Shown in pieces: positions 16,923 through 26,024 of a DNA stretch of 64,000 nt (position 1 is its first letter; each line of letters starts with the position of its first letter). Under the pieces are notes generated by a model. It did not search any database. It was given only the letters and a program-made list of their open reading frames with translations, and was not told the DNA's origin. This stretch comes from Actinomadura soli (lineage in GTDB: Bacteria; Actinomycetota; Actinomycetes; Streptosporangiales; Streptosporangiaceae). The position numbers were made by a program, and so were the translations under genes. The stretch is taken from NCBI RefSeq assembly GCF_005889715.1, contig NZ_VCKW01000001.1, forward strand, positions 62,001 to 126,000. The letters run 5' to 3'.

Positions 16923-17924
16923 ATGAAAGGCAGCGACCGGCCCCTGTGCGAGGCGTACGACGTCGCCCTGCTCGACCTCGACGGGGTCGTCTACATCGGC
17001 CGCAGGCCCGTCCCGGCGGCGGCCGAGTCGCTCGCCAAGGCCCGCGCGGCGGGGCAGCGGCTGGCGTTCGTGACCAACAACGCCTCGCGGACCCCGTCCG
17101 CCGTGGCCGAACTGCTGACCCACGTGGGCGTCCCGGCTGACGCGAAGGACGTGGTGACCTCCGCCCAGGCCGCGGCCCGGCTGCTCGCCGAGCGGCTGCC
17201 CGCCGGGTCCGAGGTGCTCGTGGTCGGCGGCATGGGCCTGCGGCACGCCCTGTACGCGCAGGGCCTGCGCCCGGTGTCGACCGCGGCCGGACGGCCCGCC
17301 GCCGTCGTCCAGGGCTTCCACCCGGACATCGGGTACGGGCTGCTGTCCGAGGGCGCGCAGGCCGTCAGCGGAGGCGCGCTGTTCGTCGGCTCCAACGGCG
17401 ACCTGACCATCCCCGGCGGCGACGGGCCCCCGCATCCGGGGAACGGCTCCCTGCTCCGCGTGATCAGCTCCGCGACCGGCGTCGAGCCGATCGTCACCGG
17501 CAAGCCCGAACGGCCGCTGCACCAGGAGTCGGTCCTGCGCACCGGCGCGCGGCGCCCGCTCGTGGTCGGCGACCGCCTCGACACCGACATCGAGGGCGCC
17601 CGCAACGGCGACGCCGACAGCCTCCTGGTGTTCACCGGCGTCACCGACCCGATGCAGGCCCTCACCGCCCCGCCGAACCGGCGGCCCGCGTACCTGGCCC
17701 CCGACCTGACGGGCCTCCTCGTCCCGCACCCGGAGATCGTCCGGGAGGCCGACGCCCACCACTGCCACGGCTGGACGGCCGGTCGCGACGGCGAATCCTT
17801 CACAATCGAAGGCTCAGGCGACCCCTACGACGGCCTCCGCGCCCTGGCCTCCGCCGCCTGGGAATCAGAAACACCCCCGCCGGCGAAGGCCCTCAAGAGC
17901 GCCCTGGAGCGCCTCGGCCTGTGA
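16923..17924 (+). CDS. HAD-superfamily phosphatase (NagD-like; glycerol-3-phosphate phosphatase candidate)
   Basis: A 333-residue HAD hydrolase of the NagD/PGP class. Motif I is LLDLDGVVYIG near residue 17, motif II FVTNNASR near 50, the motif III Lys is in TGKPERPL near 198, and motif IV is VVGDRLDTDIEGARN near 218. The mycobacterial gene in the same position (Rv1692) is a glycerol-3-phosphate phosphatase, so a similar role in recycling lipid head groups is plausible. AGGAG lies 4 nt before the ATG. The extra ~70 C-terminal residues after the core are typical of this actinobacterial version. Confidence 0.87.
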   Translation: MKGSDRPLCEAYDVALLDLDGVVYIGRRPVPAAAESLAKARAAGQRLAFVTNNASRTPSAVAELLTHVGVPADAKDVVTSAQAAARLLAERLPAGSEVLVVGGMGLRHALYAQGLRPVSTAAGRPAAVVQGFHPDIGYGLLSEGAQAVSGGALFVGSNGDLTIPGGDGPPHPGNGSLLRVISSATGVEPIVTGKPERPLHQESVLRTGARRPLVVGDRLDTDIEGARNGDADSLLVFTGVTDPMQALTAPPNRRPAYLAPDLTGLLVPHPEIVREADAHHCHGWTAGRDGESFTIEGSGDPYDGLRALASAAWESETPPPAKALKSALERLGL

Positions 17925-18107
17925 CGACCTGAGCCACCGCAGAACCACGCAACGACCTCAACGCCTGCGATCGCGACCGAAGGCAGGTTTCGAGCCTGCG
18001 AGAAACCTGATCGCGCAGCGAGCCGCCAGGCGAGCCGGAGCGACGCAGCGATCGCGCCACGTTTTTCGACGATGGAGGGCCGCCAGGCCCGAAGGAGGAG
18101 AAGAATG
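17925..18107. other. Convergent intergenic region with inverted repeats
   Basis: Between the HAD and SCP2 stops lies a repeat-rich stretch. AGGTTTC (17985-17991) and GAAACCT (18002-18008) form a 7-bp stem with a 10-nt loop. GGGCC/GGCCC arms are at 18077-18090. GATCGCG and CGATCGCG words recur around 17970, 18010 and 18052. The stems could act as a bidirectional terminator, though no U-tract is seen. Confidence 0.45.
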
Positions 18108-18449
18108 CTAAAGCAGCTTGCGGAGGCGGAGGAGGTCGAAGATGCTCGCCTCGATCTTGAGCCTGCCCTCGGCCCACGCCCTGGTGGGGTGCAGCTCGTC
18201 GGCGGCCATGGCGACGAGGTCGTCGCTGTTCACCGTGAGGCGGACCTGCGCGTCCCCCGGGTCGCCGTCTAGCTCGAACGGGTCGAGACCGCCCGCGTGG
18301 AGCCGGGTGCGGTAGGCCAGCCCGAGGTCAGGGACGTGGCAGCTGATCGTCCGCTCGACCACGTGCTCGGCGAGCCGGTCGGCGTCCACCTCCGCCAGGC
18401 GGGCCGTGATGCGGCCGAGCGCCGCGCGGCACTCCTCCTCGTTCGCCAT
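18108..18449 (-). CDS. SCP2 sterol-binding-domain protein
   Basis: A 113-residue protein consisting of one SCP2-like lipid-binding fold: an N-terminal helix region, then VERTISCHVPDLGLAY, the strand DAQVRLTVNSDDLVAMAADEL, and AWAEGRLKIEASIFDLLRLRKLL at the end, the last being very typical. It probably binds a hydrophobic ligand; which one is unknown. An SCP2 gene at this place next to tlyA is common in actinomycetes. Leftward, opposite to its neighbours. Confidence 0.8.
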   Translation of the reverse strand: MANEEECRAALGRITARLAEVDADRLAEHVVERTISCHVPDLGLAYRTRLHAGGLDPFELDGDPGDAQVRLTVNSDDLVAMAADELHPTRAWAEGRLKIEASIFDLLRLRKLL

Positions 18450-18564
18450 GGTCAGGCCGTTCCCCGTTCCCTCGACAACGATGTCGTTCAGGGACGGTAG
18501 CGTTCAGGATGAGCCGGAAGCGACTCGCACGCGGGCGCGGAGGGACTACTGGGAGGTAAACGTG

Positions 18565-18918
18565 ATGTCCGACGAGGCCGCGGAGGAGCCGGTGGTCCCG
18601 GCCCTGGAGCGGGCACCGGAGCCGCGGCCCGCCCCGGAGGAGGCGGAGTTCCCGGCCGTCCCGCCGCCCGACCCGACCGGCGACCCGCGCGTGGACGCCG
18701 CCGTCGCCCGCCTCGGCGAGCTCGGCGCGCTGTCCGTTCCCGGGCACGTGGAGATCTACGAGGACGTCCACCAGCGGCTGCAGGAGCTCCTCGCCTCCGC
18801 CGACCAGGACGAGCCCCAGCCGCCGCAGCCCGCGCAGCCGCCGCAGCCCGCGCCATCGCCGCAGGTGCCGCGGCCGGCGCGGCCCGCCTTCCCCGACGCG
18901 CTGCGCCCGCGTCCATGA
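18565..18918 (+). CDS. Conserved small actinobacterial protein upstream of tlyA
   Basis: A 117-residue acidic, Pro-rich protein. The middle part, DPRVDAAVARLGELGALSVPG followed by HVEIYEDVHQRLQELL, is the conserved block seen in the gene preceding tlyA in many actinomycetes; both ends are low complexity (Glu/Pro N-terminus, Gln/Pro C-terminus). GGGAGG is 8 nt before the ATG; an adjacent GTG one codon earlier is an alternative. It ends 9 nt before tlyA. Function unknown. Confidence 0.75.
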   Translation: MSDEAAEEPVVPALERAPEPRPAPEEAEFPAVPPPDPTGDPRVDAAVARLGELGALSVPGHVEIYEDVHQRLQELLASADQDEPQPPQPAQPPQPAPSPQVPRPARPAFPDALRPRP

Positions 18919-18927
18919 GCCGGGCCG

Positions 18928-19731
18928 ATGAGCACTAGGCGCCGCCTGGACGCGGAGCTGGTCCGGCGCGGCCTGGCGCGGTCGCGGGAGCAGGCGGGCC
19001 GGCTGATCGATGACGGGCGGGTCCGGGTCGGCGGGCGGACGGCGGAGAAGGCGGCCACGCAGGTGGAGACCGGCGCCGCGATCGTCGTCGCGGACGCCGA
19101 CGAAGGCCCCGACTACGTCTCGCGCGGCGGGCACAAGCTCGCCGGCGCGCTCCAGGCGTTCGCGGGCCTGGACGCCAAGGGCCGTGTGTGCCTGGACGCG
19201 GGCGCGTCCACCGGCGGGTTCACTGACGTCCTGCTGCGGGCCGGAGCCGCGCACGTGTACGCGGTGGACGTCGGCTACGGGCAGATCGCCTGGTCCCTCC
19301 GCACGGACGAGCGCGTCACCGTCCTGGAGCGGACGAACATCCGCGACCTGCGCCCGGACATGCTCGGCGCCACCTCTCCTGACCTCGTCGTCGGCGACCT
19401 GTCGTTCATCTCGCTGAAGCTCGTCCTCGGGCCGGTGCGCGCGTGCGCGGCGCCCGGCGCCGACTTCGCGATGATGGTGAAGCCGCAGTTCGAGGTCGGC
19501 AAGGACCGGGTCGGCGCGGGCGGCGTCGTCCGCGACCCCGACCTGCGCGCCGACGCGGTGCGGGGCGTCGCCGAACACGCGCGCGCGCTCGGCCTCGGCG
19601 TCCGCGGGGTGACTGCGAGCCCGCTGCCCGGCCCGTCCGGGAACGTGGAGTACTTCCTGTGGCTGCACGCGGAGGCCCCGCCGCTGGACGAGGCCGACCT
19701 CGCCAAGGCCATCGCGGACGGCCCGCAATGA
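18928..19731 (+). CDS. tlyA: TlyA family rRNA 2'-O-methyltransferase
   Basis: TlyA methylates ribose 2'-hydroxyls in 16S and 23S rRNA (C1409 and C1920 in mycobacteria) and so determines capreomycin sensitivity. The 267-residue product begins with an S4 RNA-binding domain (RRLDAELVRRGLARSREQAG, residues ~4-60). An FtsJ-type methyltransferase domain follows, with the SAM loop DAGASTGGFTDVLL near residue 90 and catalytic-type residues in SRGGHKL, VVGDLSF, MVKPQFE and GNVEYF. It is followed by nadK and recN in the order conserved in actinomycetes. Confidence 0.93.
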   Translation: MSTRRRLDAELVRRGLARSREQAGRLIDDGRVRVGGRTAEKAATQVETGAAIVVADADEGPDYVSRGGHKLAGALQAFAGLDAKGRVCLDAGASTGGFTDVLLRAGAAHVYAVDVGYGQIAWSLRTDERVTVLERTNIRDLRPDMLGATSPDLVVGDLSFISLKLVLGPVRACAAPGADFAMMVKPQFEVGKDRVGAGGVVRDPDLRADAVRGVAEHARALGLGVRGVTASPLPGPSGNVEYFLWLHAEAPPLDEADLAKAIADGPQ

Positions 19732-19830
19732 TCGTCTTCGGGCCGCGGCGCGTACAGAAGGCGTCCGAACCGGGAACGTCCCTACGGGGGATGTTCGTCC
19801 AGACGTCGTATCCAGTGAGCGGAGCGAGGC

Positions 19831-19857
19831 GGGGGGTGTGGGGGGTCGCCTCCCACA
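19831..19857 (+). repeat. G-rich hairpin repeat, copy 2 (tlyA-nadK)
   Basis: GGGGGGTGTGGGGGGTCGCC followed by TCCCAC; TGTGGG and CCCACA form the stem. It lies in the 166-bp gap between tlyA and nadK. Confidence 0.75.
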
Positions 19858-19897
19858 GGGAAGCACGCGTGAACGCGGCGGGGAGTGGGGCGAGAGC

Positions 19898-20878
19898 ATG
19901 AGCAAGAGGTCGGTGCTGGTCGTCACGCACACCGGGCGGCCCGAGGCGGTCCGCAGCGCGCAGCTGGTCATCGAGCGGCTCAGCGAGGCCGGGATCTGCG
20001 TCCGGGTCCTGGACGGCGAGGCCGCCGCGATCGGCGCCACGGGCGTGGACGTCATGCCGAGCAACGCGGCGGCCGCCGAGGACGCCGAGGTCGTCATGGT
20101 CCTCGGCGGGGACGGGACGCTGCTGCGCGCCGCCGACCTGACCCGCTCCGCCGGGACCCCGCTGCTCGGCGTCAACCTCGGCCACGTCGGGTTCCTCGCG
20201 GAGGCGGAGCGCGACGACCTCGCCGCCACCGTCGACCGGGTCGTGACCCGCCGCTACGACGTCGAGGAGCGGATGACCGTCGACGTCACCGCCCGCCTCA
20301 ACGGCACCGTCATGGGCGCGACGTGGGCGCTGAACGAGGCGAGCATCGAGAAGGCCGAGCGGGAGCGGATGCTGGAGGTCGTCGCCGAGATCGACGGGCG
20401 CCCGTTGTCGAACTGGGGCTGCGACGGGGTGGTGTGCGCGACGCCGACCGGGTCGACCGCGTACGCGTTCTCCGCCGGTGGCCCCGTGGTGTGGCCGGAG
20501 GTCGAGGCGATGCTGGTCGTCCCGATCAGCGCGCACTCGCTGTTCGCGCGCCCGCTGGTGGTGTCGCCGCGCTCGCTGGTCGCGGTGGAGGTGCTGCCAG
20601 GCACGCCGCGGGCCGTCCTGTGGTGCGATGGGCGCCGCACGCTCGACCTGCCGCCCGGCGTCCGGGTCGAGGTCCGGCGCGGCGCCGAGCCGGTGCGGCT
20701 CGCCCGGCTGCACCTCACCCCGTTCACCGACCGGCTCGTGACGAAGTTCGGGCTGCCCGTGACGGGCTGGCGCGGCCGGGTCAGGCAGCCGGCGTATCCG
20801 TCGCCTCCGCTGGAGGACTCGCAAGTCTCCGACGCCCCGCCCATCGGCGGGGAGGCGTCCGGCGATCAGAGGGGATAA
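19898..20878 (+). CDS. nadK: NAD kinase
   Basis: NAD kinase phosphorylates NAD to NADP. The 326-residue product carries GGDGTLLRAADL near residue 69 with the catalytic Asp, LGVNLGHVGFLAE, the ALNEASIEK strand, and the Gly-rich GSTAYAFSAGGP near residue 188. All are diagnostic. The C-terminal ~30 residues after FGLPVTGWRGR are variable. The ATG at 19898 follows GGAGTGGGGCGAG and gives the usual N-terminus (RSVLVVTHTGRPEA). Part of the tlyA-nadK-recN cluster. Confidence 0.95.
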   Translation: MSKRSVLVVTHTGRPEAVRSAQLVIERLSEAGICVRVLDGEAAAIGATGVDVMPSNAAAAEDAEVVMVLGGDGTLLRAADLTRSAGTPLLGVNLGHVGFLAEAERDDLAATVDRVVTRRYDVEERMTVDVTARLNGTVMGATWALNEASIEKAERERMLEVVAEIDGRPLSNWGCDGVVCATPTGSTAYAFSAGGPVVWPEVEAMLVVPISAHSLFARPLVVSPRSLVAVEVLPGTPRAVLWCDGRRTLDLPPGVRVEVRRGAEPVRLARLHLTPFTDRLVTKFGLPVTGWRGRVRQPAYPSPPLEDSQVSDAPPIGGEASGDQRG

Positions 20879-20910
20879 TCTCCACTGGCACTAATCCGAC
20901 GAAGTCGCCC

Positions 20911-20935
20911 GGGGGGTGCTGGGGGACGGCCCCCT
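20911..20935 (+). repeat. G-rich hairpin repeat, copy 3 (nadK-recN)
   Basis: GGGGGGTGCTGGGGGACGG followed by CCCCC; stem GGGGG/CCCCC with loop ACGG. It fills much of the 95-bp gap between nadK and recN. Confidence 0.75.
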
Positions 20936-20973
20936 TCGGAAGACACCGATCCGGGATCTGTTTGCGGAGGGTT

Positions 20974-22698
20974 GTGACGCTGGTGCGTCCGATGGTCGAT
21001 GAGGTGCGGATCGAGGGCCTCGGGGTGATCGATGAGGCCGTGCTCGACCTGTCCCCGGGGTTCAACGTCGTGACCGGTGAGACCGGGGCGGGCAAGACCA
21101 TGGTGGTCACGAGCCTCGGGCTGATGTTCGGCGGGCGCGCCGACCCGCAGCGGGTCAGGCCCGGCGCGGACCGCGCCACCGTCGAGGGCCGGATCATCGT
21201 CGATCCCGGCGGGCGCGTGGTGGAGCGCGTGGAGGAGTCCGGCGGCGAGCTGGACGACGGCGCGCTGATCGTGACCCGGTCGGTGTCGGCGGAGGGCCGC
21301 TCCCGCGCGTTCCTCGGCGGCCGGTCCGTCCCGGTGAACGTGCTGATCAACCTGGCGGACGACCTGGTCGCCGTGCACGGGCAGTCCGACCAGCAGCGGC
21401 TGCTGCAGGCGTCCCGGCAGCGCGGCGCGCTCGACCGGTACGCGGGCGCCGCGCTGACCAAGCCGATGCGCGCCTACACGGCGGCGTACCAGCGGCACCG
21501 GCAGGTCACCGCGCTGCTGGACGAGCTGACCACCCGCGCCCGCGAGCGCGCCCAGGAGGCGGAGATGCTCCGCTTCGGCCTGGAGGAGATCGAGAAGGTC
21601 GACCCGAAGGAGGGCGAGGAGGCCGACCTCGCCGCCGAGGAGGAGCGGCTCGGGCACGCCGACGCGCTGCGCGGCGCCGCCGACACCGCGCACGAGGCGC
21701 TGCTCGGCGACCCGTCCGCCGCGATCGAGGCCGCGAACGTGACGAGCCTGCTCGGCCAGGCCCGCAACGCGCTGGACGCCGTCCGCGACCACGACGCGGA
21801 GCTGGCGGCGCTCGCCGACCGGCTCGCCGAAGCCGGCTACCTCGTCTCCGACGTCGGCACCGACCTCGCGTCCTACGCCGAGTCCGTGGACGCCGACCCG
21901 GCGCGGCTCGCCGTCGTCCAGGAGCGGCGGGCCGACGTGACCGCGCTGATCCGCAAGTACGGCGGGACGGACGCCACCGCCGCCGAGGTCCTGGAGTGGG
22001 CGCGGCGGTCGGCGGCGCGGCTCACCGAGCTGGAGGGCGACGACGACCGCATCGACGAGCTCCGCGCCGAGCACGCCGAGCTGGCCGAGCGGCTCGCCGC
22101 CGAGGCGGGCGAGCTGACCGAGGTCCGCACCCGCGCCGCCGAGCGGTTCTCGGGCGCCGTCACCGAGGAGCTGACCGCGCTGGCGATGCCGCACGCCCGC
22201 GTCAGCGTCACCGTCACCCCGACCGGCGAGTACGGCCCGCACGGCGTCGACGAGGTCGAGGTGCGGCTCGCGCCGCATCCCGGGGCCAAGCCGCTGCCGC
22301 TGCACAAGGGCGCGTCCGGCGGCGAGCTGTCGCGCGTGATGCTCGCGATCGAGGTCGTGTTCGCCGGCGCCGACCCGGTGCCGACGTTCGTGTTCGACGA
22401 GGTCGACGCCGGCGTCGGCGGCAAGGCCGCGGTGGAGATCGGCCGGCGGCTGGCGCGGCTGGCCCGCAACGCGCAAGTGATCGTCGTCACGCACCTGCCG
22501 CAGGTCGCCGCGTTCGCCGACCGGCACCTGCTGGTGGAGAAGTCCGACGACGGCACGGTCACCCGCAGCGGCGTCACCGCCCTCGACCAGGAGGGCCGCG
22601 TCCGGGAGCTGTCGCGGATGCTCGCCGGCCTGGAGGATTCCGAGCTCGGACGCGCCCACGCCGAAGAACTCCTCGCCATGGCCTCCGCCGAACGGTAA
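20974..22698 (+). CDS. recN: DNA repair protein RecN
   Basis: RecN is an SMC-like ATPase acting in double-strand break repair. The product of ~574 residues has Walker A GETGAGKT at residues 35-42, a central helical coiled-coil region (about 150-360) rich in Glu/Ala/Arg, and the C-terminal signature HKGASGGELSRVMLAIEVVF with Walker B VFDEVDAGVGG. The GTG at 20974 is called because GGAGG lies 3 nt upstream; GTG 20983 and ATG 20992 are in frame, and MVDEVRIEGLGVIDEA from 20992 matches other RecN N-termini best. Confidence 0.93.
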   Translation: MTLVRPMVDEVRIEGLGVIDEAVLDLSPGFNVVTGETGAGKTMVVTSLGLMFGGRADPQRVRPGADRATVEGRIIVDPGGRVVERVEESGGELDDGALIVTRSVSAEGRSRAFLGGRSVPVNVLINLADDLVAVHGQSDQQRLLQASRQRGALDRYAGAALTKPMRAYTAAYQRHRQVTALLDELTTRARERAQEAEMLRFGLEEIEKVDPKEGEEADLAAEEERLGHADALRGAADTAHEALLGDPSAAIEAANVTSLLGQARNALDAVRDHDAELAALADRLAEAGYLVSDVGTDLASYAESVDADPARLAVVQERRADVTALIRKYGGTDATAAEVLEWARRSAARLTELEGDDDRIDELRAEHAELAERLAAEAGELTEVRTRAAERFSGAVTEELTALAMPHARVSVTVTPTGEYGPHGVDEVEVRLAPHPGAKPLPLHKGASGGELSRVMLAIEVVFAGADPVPTFVFDEVDAGVGGKAAVEIGRRLARLARNAQVIVVTHLPQVAAFADRHLLVEKSDDGTVTRSGVTALDQEGRVRELSRMLAGLEDSELGRAHAEELLAMASAER

Positions 22699-22709
22699 CG
22701 AGTCATCGC

Positions 22710-22726
22710 GGGGGACGACCCCCCAC
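22710..22726 (-). repeat. G-rich hairpin repeat, copy 4 (after recN, inverted)
   Basis: GGGGG-ACGA-CCCCCC directly after the recN stop. Read on the minus strand it gives the family consensus GTGGGGGGTCGTCCCCC. It could serve as the recN transcript terminator hairpin. Confidence 0.7.
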
Positions 22727-22823
22727 GGCCCTCCGGAAAAACTACAGAGGGTGAGCGAACGGACACGCCTGGACACTCGCCGTTTCCGGTACCGGGTCCC
22801 GTGCTCTGGCAGGATGGCAGGTG

Positions 22824-24062
22824 ATGAACGAGCCGTCACCCACCACAGAGCGGCGCGTCCGGCTGGCGCAACGGCTGCCGCGGCGCGTGCTCTCGCTCGG
22901 CCTGGCCCGCGACGACGGCCGGCCCGGGGTCAGCGCCGCGGTGCGGCTCGACCGCCGCACCAAGGACCTCACCAAGCGCCTGCAGCCCGGCGAGATCGCG
23001 GTGATCGACCACGTCGACCTCGACCGCGTCAGCGCCGAGGCGCTGGTGGCGTGCGAGGTCGGCGCGGTCGTGAACGTCGCGCCGAGCATCTCGGGCCGCT
23101 ACCCGAACCTCGGCCCGCAGATCCTGCTGGACGCCGACATCCCGCTGGTGGACGACGTCGGCCCCGAGATCTTCACCAAGCTGCACGAGGGCGACCAGGT
23201 CCGCGTCGAGGGCGCCGTCGTGCACAAGGGCGAGGACGTCGTCGCCAAGGGCACCGAGCAGACGCCCGAGAGCGTCCTGACGGCGCTGACCGAGGCGAAG
23301 GCGGGGCTCGCGACGCAGCTGGAGGCGTTCGTCGCCAACACGATGGAGTACGTCAAGCGCGAGCGCGACCTGCTCATCGACGGCGTCGGCGTCCCCGAGG
23401 TCACCACGAAGCTCGCCGGGCGGCACGCGCTGATCGTCGTCCGCGGCTACCACTACCGCGAGGACATCGCGACCCTGCGGCCCTACATCCGCGAGTACCG
23501 TCCCGTGCTGATCGGCGTGGACGGCGGCGCCGACGCGCTGCTGGAGGCCGGGTACCGCCCCGACATGATCGTCGGGGACATGGACTCGGTGTCCGACGAC
23601 GCGCTGACCTGCGGCGCCGAGATCGTCGTGCACGCCTACCGCGACGGCCGGGCCCCCGGGCTGAAGCGCGTCCACGAGCTGGGCCAGGAGGCGGTGACGT
23701 TCCCCGCCACCGCCACCAGCGAGGACATCGCGATGCTGCTCGCCGACGACAAGGGCGCCACGCTCATCGTCGCGGTCGGCACGCACGCCAACATGGTGGA
23801 GTTCCTCGACAAGGGCCGCGCCGGCATGGCCAGCACGTTCCTCACCCGCCTGCGGGTCGGCAGCAAGCTGGTGGACGCCAAGGGCGTCAGCCGGCTCTAC
23901 CGCAGCCGGATCTCGACCTGGTCGCTGCTGTTCCTCGTCCTCGGCGCGTTCATCGCCATCGTCACCGCCGTCGCCATGTCCCCGGCGGGGGACGTCATCA
24001 GTCCCCTGCTCGCCGACCGCTGGCACGCCTTCGTCTTCTGGCTGACCGGACTCTTCACGTGA
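22824..24062 (+). CDS. steA: SteA-like cell division protein (thiamine pyrophosphokinase-like fold)
   Basis: A 412-residue protein matching the SteA family, characterised in Corynebacterium as a septal partner of SteB needed for cell separation. The N-terminal part (KDLTKRLQPGEIAVIDHVDLDR) and the central thiamine pyrophosphokinase-like segment (GVDGGADALLEAGYRPDMIVGDMDS) are the family marks. One transmembrane helix (WSLLFLVLGAFIAIVTAVAM) lies near the C-terminus. The ATG at 22824 has AGGA 9 nt upstream; a GTG one codon earlier is also possible. Its stop overlaps the start of the next gene by GTGA, as expected for the SteA-SteB pair. Confidence 0.85.
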   Translation: MNEPSPTTERRVRLAQRLPRRVLSLGLARDDGRPGVSAAVRLDRRTKDLTKRLQPGEIAVIDHVDLDRVSAEALVACEVGAVVNVAPSISGRYPNLGPQILLDADIPLVDDVGPEIFTKLHEGDQVRVEGAVVHKGEDVVAKGTEQTPESVLTALTEAKAGLATQLEAFVANTMEYVKRERDLLIDGVGVPEVTTKLAGRHALIVVRGYHYREDIATLRPYIREYRPVLIGVDGGADALLEAGYRPDMIVGDMDSVSDDALTCGAEIVVHAYRDGRAPGLKRVHELGQEAVTFPATATSEDIAMLLADDKGATLIVAVGTHANMVEFLDKGRAGMASTFLTRLRVGSKLVDAKGVSRLYRSRISTWSLLFLVLGAFIAIVTAVAMSPAGDVISPLLADRWHAFVFWLTGLFT

Positions 24063-25012
24063 TCGATTTCCGCTACCACCTCGTCTCCATCGTCGCGATC
24101 TTCCTCGCGCTGGCGCTCGGCATCGTGCTCGGCTCCACCACGCTGTCGGACTCGGTGAGCGAGACGCTGCGCCAGCAGGCGAACGCCGCCGCCAAGACCG
24201 CCCAGCAGGCCCGTAACCAGCAGCGGCAGCTGCAGCACCAGGTGAACGGGCAGGAGCAGTTCTCCCAGGTGCTGTCGTCGCAGATCGTCGCCGAGCGGCT
24301 CAAGGGCCAGTCGCTGGTGCTGGTCGAGACGCCCGGCGCGGGCGACGACAGCATCGAGCGCGTCGGGGAACTCGCCAAGAAGGCGGGCGCCGCCGTCACG
24401 GGGCGCGTCACCGTCCAGAAGAAGTTCCTGGACGACGACCAGCGCACCACGGTGGAGGAACTGTCCACCCAGTTGAAGCCCGACGGCGTCGAGTTCCCCG
24501 GCAACGCGACCGCCTACGACAAGGCGGGCACGGTGCTGGCGGCCGCGCTCGTCACCAGCGACGCCGCCAAGTCGGGCCGGGAGGACGCCTCCGGCGGCGC
24601 CGTCCTGAACGCCTTCAAGCAGGCCGGGTACATCACCGAGAGCGGCAAGCCCGGGCAGCACGCGACGCTCGCCGTCATGGTCGGGCCCGCCACCCCGTAC
24701 GCCTACGACGGCGGCGGCGACGACAACAAGGCGCTGATCTCGCTGGCCGCCGCACTCGACGGCGCCGGGCGCGGTACCGTCGTCGGTGGCCCGCCGACCT
24801 CCGCGCAGGAGGGCGGGCTGATCGCGGCGCTGCGTGACTCCGACGCCGAGGACGCGGTCTCCACCGTCGACGTGGTGGACACCGCCTCCGGGCAGGTCGT
24901 GACGATCCTGGCGCTGCAGAACGAGATGAGCGGCAAGTCCGGGCAGTACGGCACGGGCGCCGGTGCCGGCGGCTACCTGCCGTCGCCCGCGCCGGCGGGG
25001 AAGAACGGGTGA
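24059..25012 (+). CDS. steB: SteB/MctB-like membrane-anchored coiled-coil protein
   Basis: A 317-residue protein starting with the conserved IDFRYHLVSIVAIFLALALGIVLG, a single N-terminal transmembrane anchor. A Gln/Ala-rich coiled coil follows (LRQQANAAAKTAQQARNQQ, about residues 35-80), then a globular extracytoplasmic domain. Homologues are described both as SteB, which works with SteA in cytokinesis, and as MctB, linked to copper handling in mycobacteria. The operon overlap with steA favours the division role here; that is inference. It ends in a low-complexity Gly/Ala tail. Confidence 0.83.
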   Translation: MIDFRYHLVSIVAIFLALALGIVLGSTTLSDSVSETLRQQANAAAKTAQQARNQQRQLQHQVNGQEQFSQVLSSQIVAERLKGQSLVLVETPGAGDDSIERVGELAKKAGAAVTGRVTVQKKFLDDDQRTTVEELSTQLKPDGVEFPGNATAYDKAGTVLAAALVTSDAAKSGREDASGGAVLNAFKQAGYITESGKPGQHATLAVMVGPATPYAYDGGGDDNKALISLAAALDGAGRGTVVGGPPTSAQEGGLIAALRDSDAEDAVSTVDVVDTASGQVVTILALQNEMSGKSGQYGTGAGAGGYLPSPAPAGKNG

Positions 25013-25016
25013 CCTC

Positions 25017-25982
25017 ATGAAGCGACGCAGCACCTCCGGCGCGGCGAGAACGGCGCGGCTGCTGGCGGGGGCGGGCCTCGGCGCCGTCGCCGCGCGAGCC
25101 GCCTACGCCGCGCTGACGCGGCGCCCCCCCGGCCTGAACGGGCTGCCTGGCGACGAGGTGTGGGGCCGCACCAACCACCGAGGCGAGCCGGTCACGCTGC
25201 TGGAGGGGCCCGCTGTCGTTGCCGGCGCCACCGCCGCCGGGCTCCTCGCGCCCGGCGTCGCGGGCCGCATGCGCGCGGCCGCGCTGCTCGCGGGAACCGG
25301 GTCCGCGCTGCTCGGCGGGTACGACGACATCGCGGGGTCCGCCTCGTCCCGCGGCTTCAAGGGTCATCTCGCCGCCCTCGCGCGCGGCGAGGTCACCAGC
25401 GGCGCCGTCAAGATCCTCGGCATCGGCGCGACCGGCCTCGCCGCCGCCGCGATCGCCGGGTCGCCCGCCCCGTCCCGGACGGGACGCGCCTTCGACGCCC
25501 TCCTCAACGGCGCGATCATCGCCGGGGCCGCGAACCTGATGAACCTGTTCGACCTGCGTCCCGGGCGCGCCGTCAAGGTCGGCCTGATCACCGGCGCGCC
25601 GCTGGCGCTGACCAAGTCCGGGTCGGCGGTCGTGGCGGCGCCGCTCGGCGCCGCCGCCGCGCTCCTGCCCGAGGACCTCGGCGAGCGCGCGATGCTCGGC
25701 GACACCGGCGCCAACGCGCTCGGCGCGCTGCTCGGCCTGTCGGCCACCCGGCTCGGGCGCGGGCCCCGTCTCGCCGTCCTGGCCGGGCTCGCCGGGCTGA
25801 ACGCGGCCAGCGAGTTCGTCAGCTTCACCAAGGTCATCGCGGGCAACCCGGTGCTGAACCGCATCGACATGCTCGGCCGCCGGCCTGCCGCCGCGCACGT
25901 CCCGCCCCCCGCCGGGGAGGCGGAGAAGCCGGACGACGCGTTCCGCCCGGCGGGTGACGGCGTCGCCGCCGACCCCGCGTAG
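25017..25982 (+). CDS. Distant MraY/WecA-like polyprenyl-phosphate glycosyl-1-phosphate transferase homologue
   Basis: A 321-residue membrane protein with many Ala/Gly-rich helices. Three motifs recall the MraY/WecA superfamily: GGYDDIAGS near residue 100 (the DD pair), ANLMNLFDLRPGRAVKV near residue 177 (equivalent to the NxxNxxDGLDGL loop, but diverged), and MLGDTGANALGALLG near residue 225. The true enzymes move a sugar-1-phosphate onto undecaprenyl phosphate. The altered loop means the substrate, or even activity, is uncertain. It follows steB by 4 nt and precedes a MurJ-like flippase and a glycosyltransferase. Confidence 0.65.
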   Translation: MKRRSTSGAARTARLLAGAGLGAVAARAAYAALTRRPPGLNGLPGDEVWGRTNHRGEPVTLLEGPAVVAGATAAGLLAPGVAGRMRAAALLAGTGSALLGGYDDIAGSASSRGFKGHLAALARGEVTSGAVKILGIGATGLAAAAIAGSPAPSRTGRAFDALLNGAIIAGAANLMNLFDLRPGRAVKVGLITGAPLALTKSGSAVVAAPLGAAAALLPEDLGERAMLGDTGANALGALLGLSATRLGRGPRLAVLAGLAGLNAASEFVSFTKVIAGNPVLNRIDMLGRRPAAAHVPPPAGEAEKPDDAFRPAGDGVAADPA

Positions 25983-26024
25983 CCGTGCCGCCCCCCGACC
26001 CCGACGAGTGAGCCACCGACGACC

